Below, in pieces: positions 29,134 through 29,256 of a stretch of 29,256 nt of DNA. The position numbers and the translations under genes are program-made. The DNA lies in contig JAVXCQ010000022.1 of NCBI GenBank assembly GCA_036659415.1, positions 1 to 29,256 of the forward strand, in the 5' to 3' direction. Source of the stretch: JAVXCQ01 sp036659415. Lineage in GTDB: Bacteria; Bacillota; Negativicutes; Acidaminococcales; Acidaminococcaceae. Position 1 is the first letter of the stretch, and each line of letters starts with the position of its first letter. The notes under the pieces were generated by a model. It searched no databases. It worked only from the letters and a program-made list of their open reading frames with translations, and was not told the DNA's origin.

Positions 29134-29256
29134 CTATTTTACCGTTGCTTCGTCTTTGCGTTTTTTAGGCTTCCTGCGTTGCCGAAAAAAGTCTTGCATT
29201 AATTGAGTGCATTCGGCGCTACACACACCGCTAAAGGTGGTCACCGTATGGTTAAG
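29134..29256 (-). CDS. tadA: tRNA-specific adenosine deaminase TadA, C-terminal end (partial)
   Basis: Reading the minus strand from the window edge in frame gives 40 residues and a TAG stop. They begin LNHTVTTFSGVCSAEC and continue TQLMQDFFRQRR, the C-terminal pattern of TadA (NH.V...G....EC..L...FFR.RR). A basic tail follows. TadA converts A34 to inosine in tRNA-Arg. The catalytic His/Glu and the zinc Cys pair lie beyond the window. In Bacillus tadA is next to the SRP RNA and dnaX, which are 16.5 kb away here, beyond another tRNA-Ser. Confidence 0.88.
   Translation of the reverse strand, partial: LNHTVTTFSGVCSAECTQLMQDFFRQRRKPKKRKDEATVK

Noticed and set aside
1..29256. Possible CRISPR array, insertion sequence, prophage or integrative element
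   Set aside because: No regularly spaced repeats, transposase, integrase, terminal inverted repeats or phage genes were found; the tRNA-Ser genes lack a duplicated 3' end of attachment-site type.

Overview
The window looks like chromosomal DNA of an anaerobic diderm Firmicute, most likely a member of the Negativicutes (an Acidaminococcaceae-type organism is my guess; I cannot prove the genus). The gene order tRNA-Ser / SRP RNA / dnaX / ybaB / recR / bofA is the Bacillus/Clostridium core arrangement, and promoters and ribosome binding sites are of Firmicute type. Yet one gene (22312-23538) encodes a signal-peptide-bearing beta-barrel of the OmpP1/FadL family ending in Phe, which implies an outer membrane. 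A rubredoxin and a flavodiiron protein point to an anaerobe that must remove O2 or NO.

Layout. From 23 to 13420 every gene lies on the minus strand: a MATE exporter behind a palindromic operator; a two-gene lysine exporter (lysO split); fakA with a DegV-family lipid-binding partner; an LCP-family cell-wall ligase; a CoA-type Nudix hydrolase; a Na+/H+:dicarboxylate symporter; then bofA, recR, ybaB and dnaX, preceded by SRP RNA, tRNA-Ser(GGA) and a tandem universal stress protein. From 13589 to 18322 the genes are on the plus strand: an SsuABC/TauABC-type importer (permease, ATPase, lipoprotein), a SAM-I riboswitch controlling metF, and a CorA metal transporter. From 18376 to 26795 the minus strand resumes with two tandem paralogous GlcD-type FAD oxidases, an EFR1 flavodoxin/ferredoxin fusion, the FadL-like porin, a TPR-like protein downstream of alr, a 46-residue FeoB-associated-type Cys-rich membrane peptide, and a degenerate GGDEF protein. 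Rubredoxin and fprA (plus strand) follow. The window closes with tRNA-Ser(CGA) and the 3' end of tadA on the minus strand.

How it fits together. Most transcription units are short, with a recognisable sigma-70-type promoter and an intrinsic terminator, and several promoters abut or overlap the preceding terminator. Where the longest-ORF start conflicts with the Shine-Dalgarno position I moved the start (lysO N-half, degV, Nudix, dnaX, usp, ATPase, lipoprotein, GGDEF protein, rubredoxin).

I found no CRISPR array, prophage, insertion sequence or obvious undescribed defence system. The points most worth a second look are: an apparent Shine-Dalgarno site separated from the metF start by a perfect palindrome; the altered FAD loop in one of two tandem oxidases; the GGDEF relative with a Cys cluster and an AEDEL active site; the orphan Cys-rich peptide with its own strong promoter; and about 16.5 kb of mixed genes lying between two tRNA-Ser genes where Bacillus has tadA next to ffs-dnaX.
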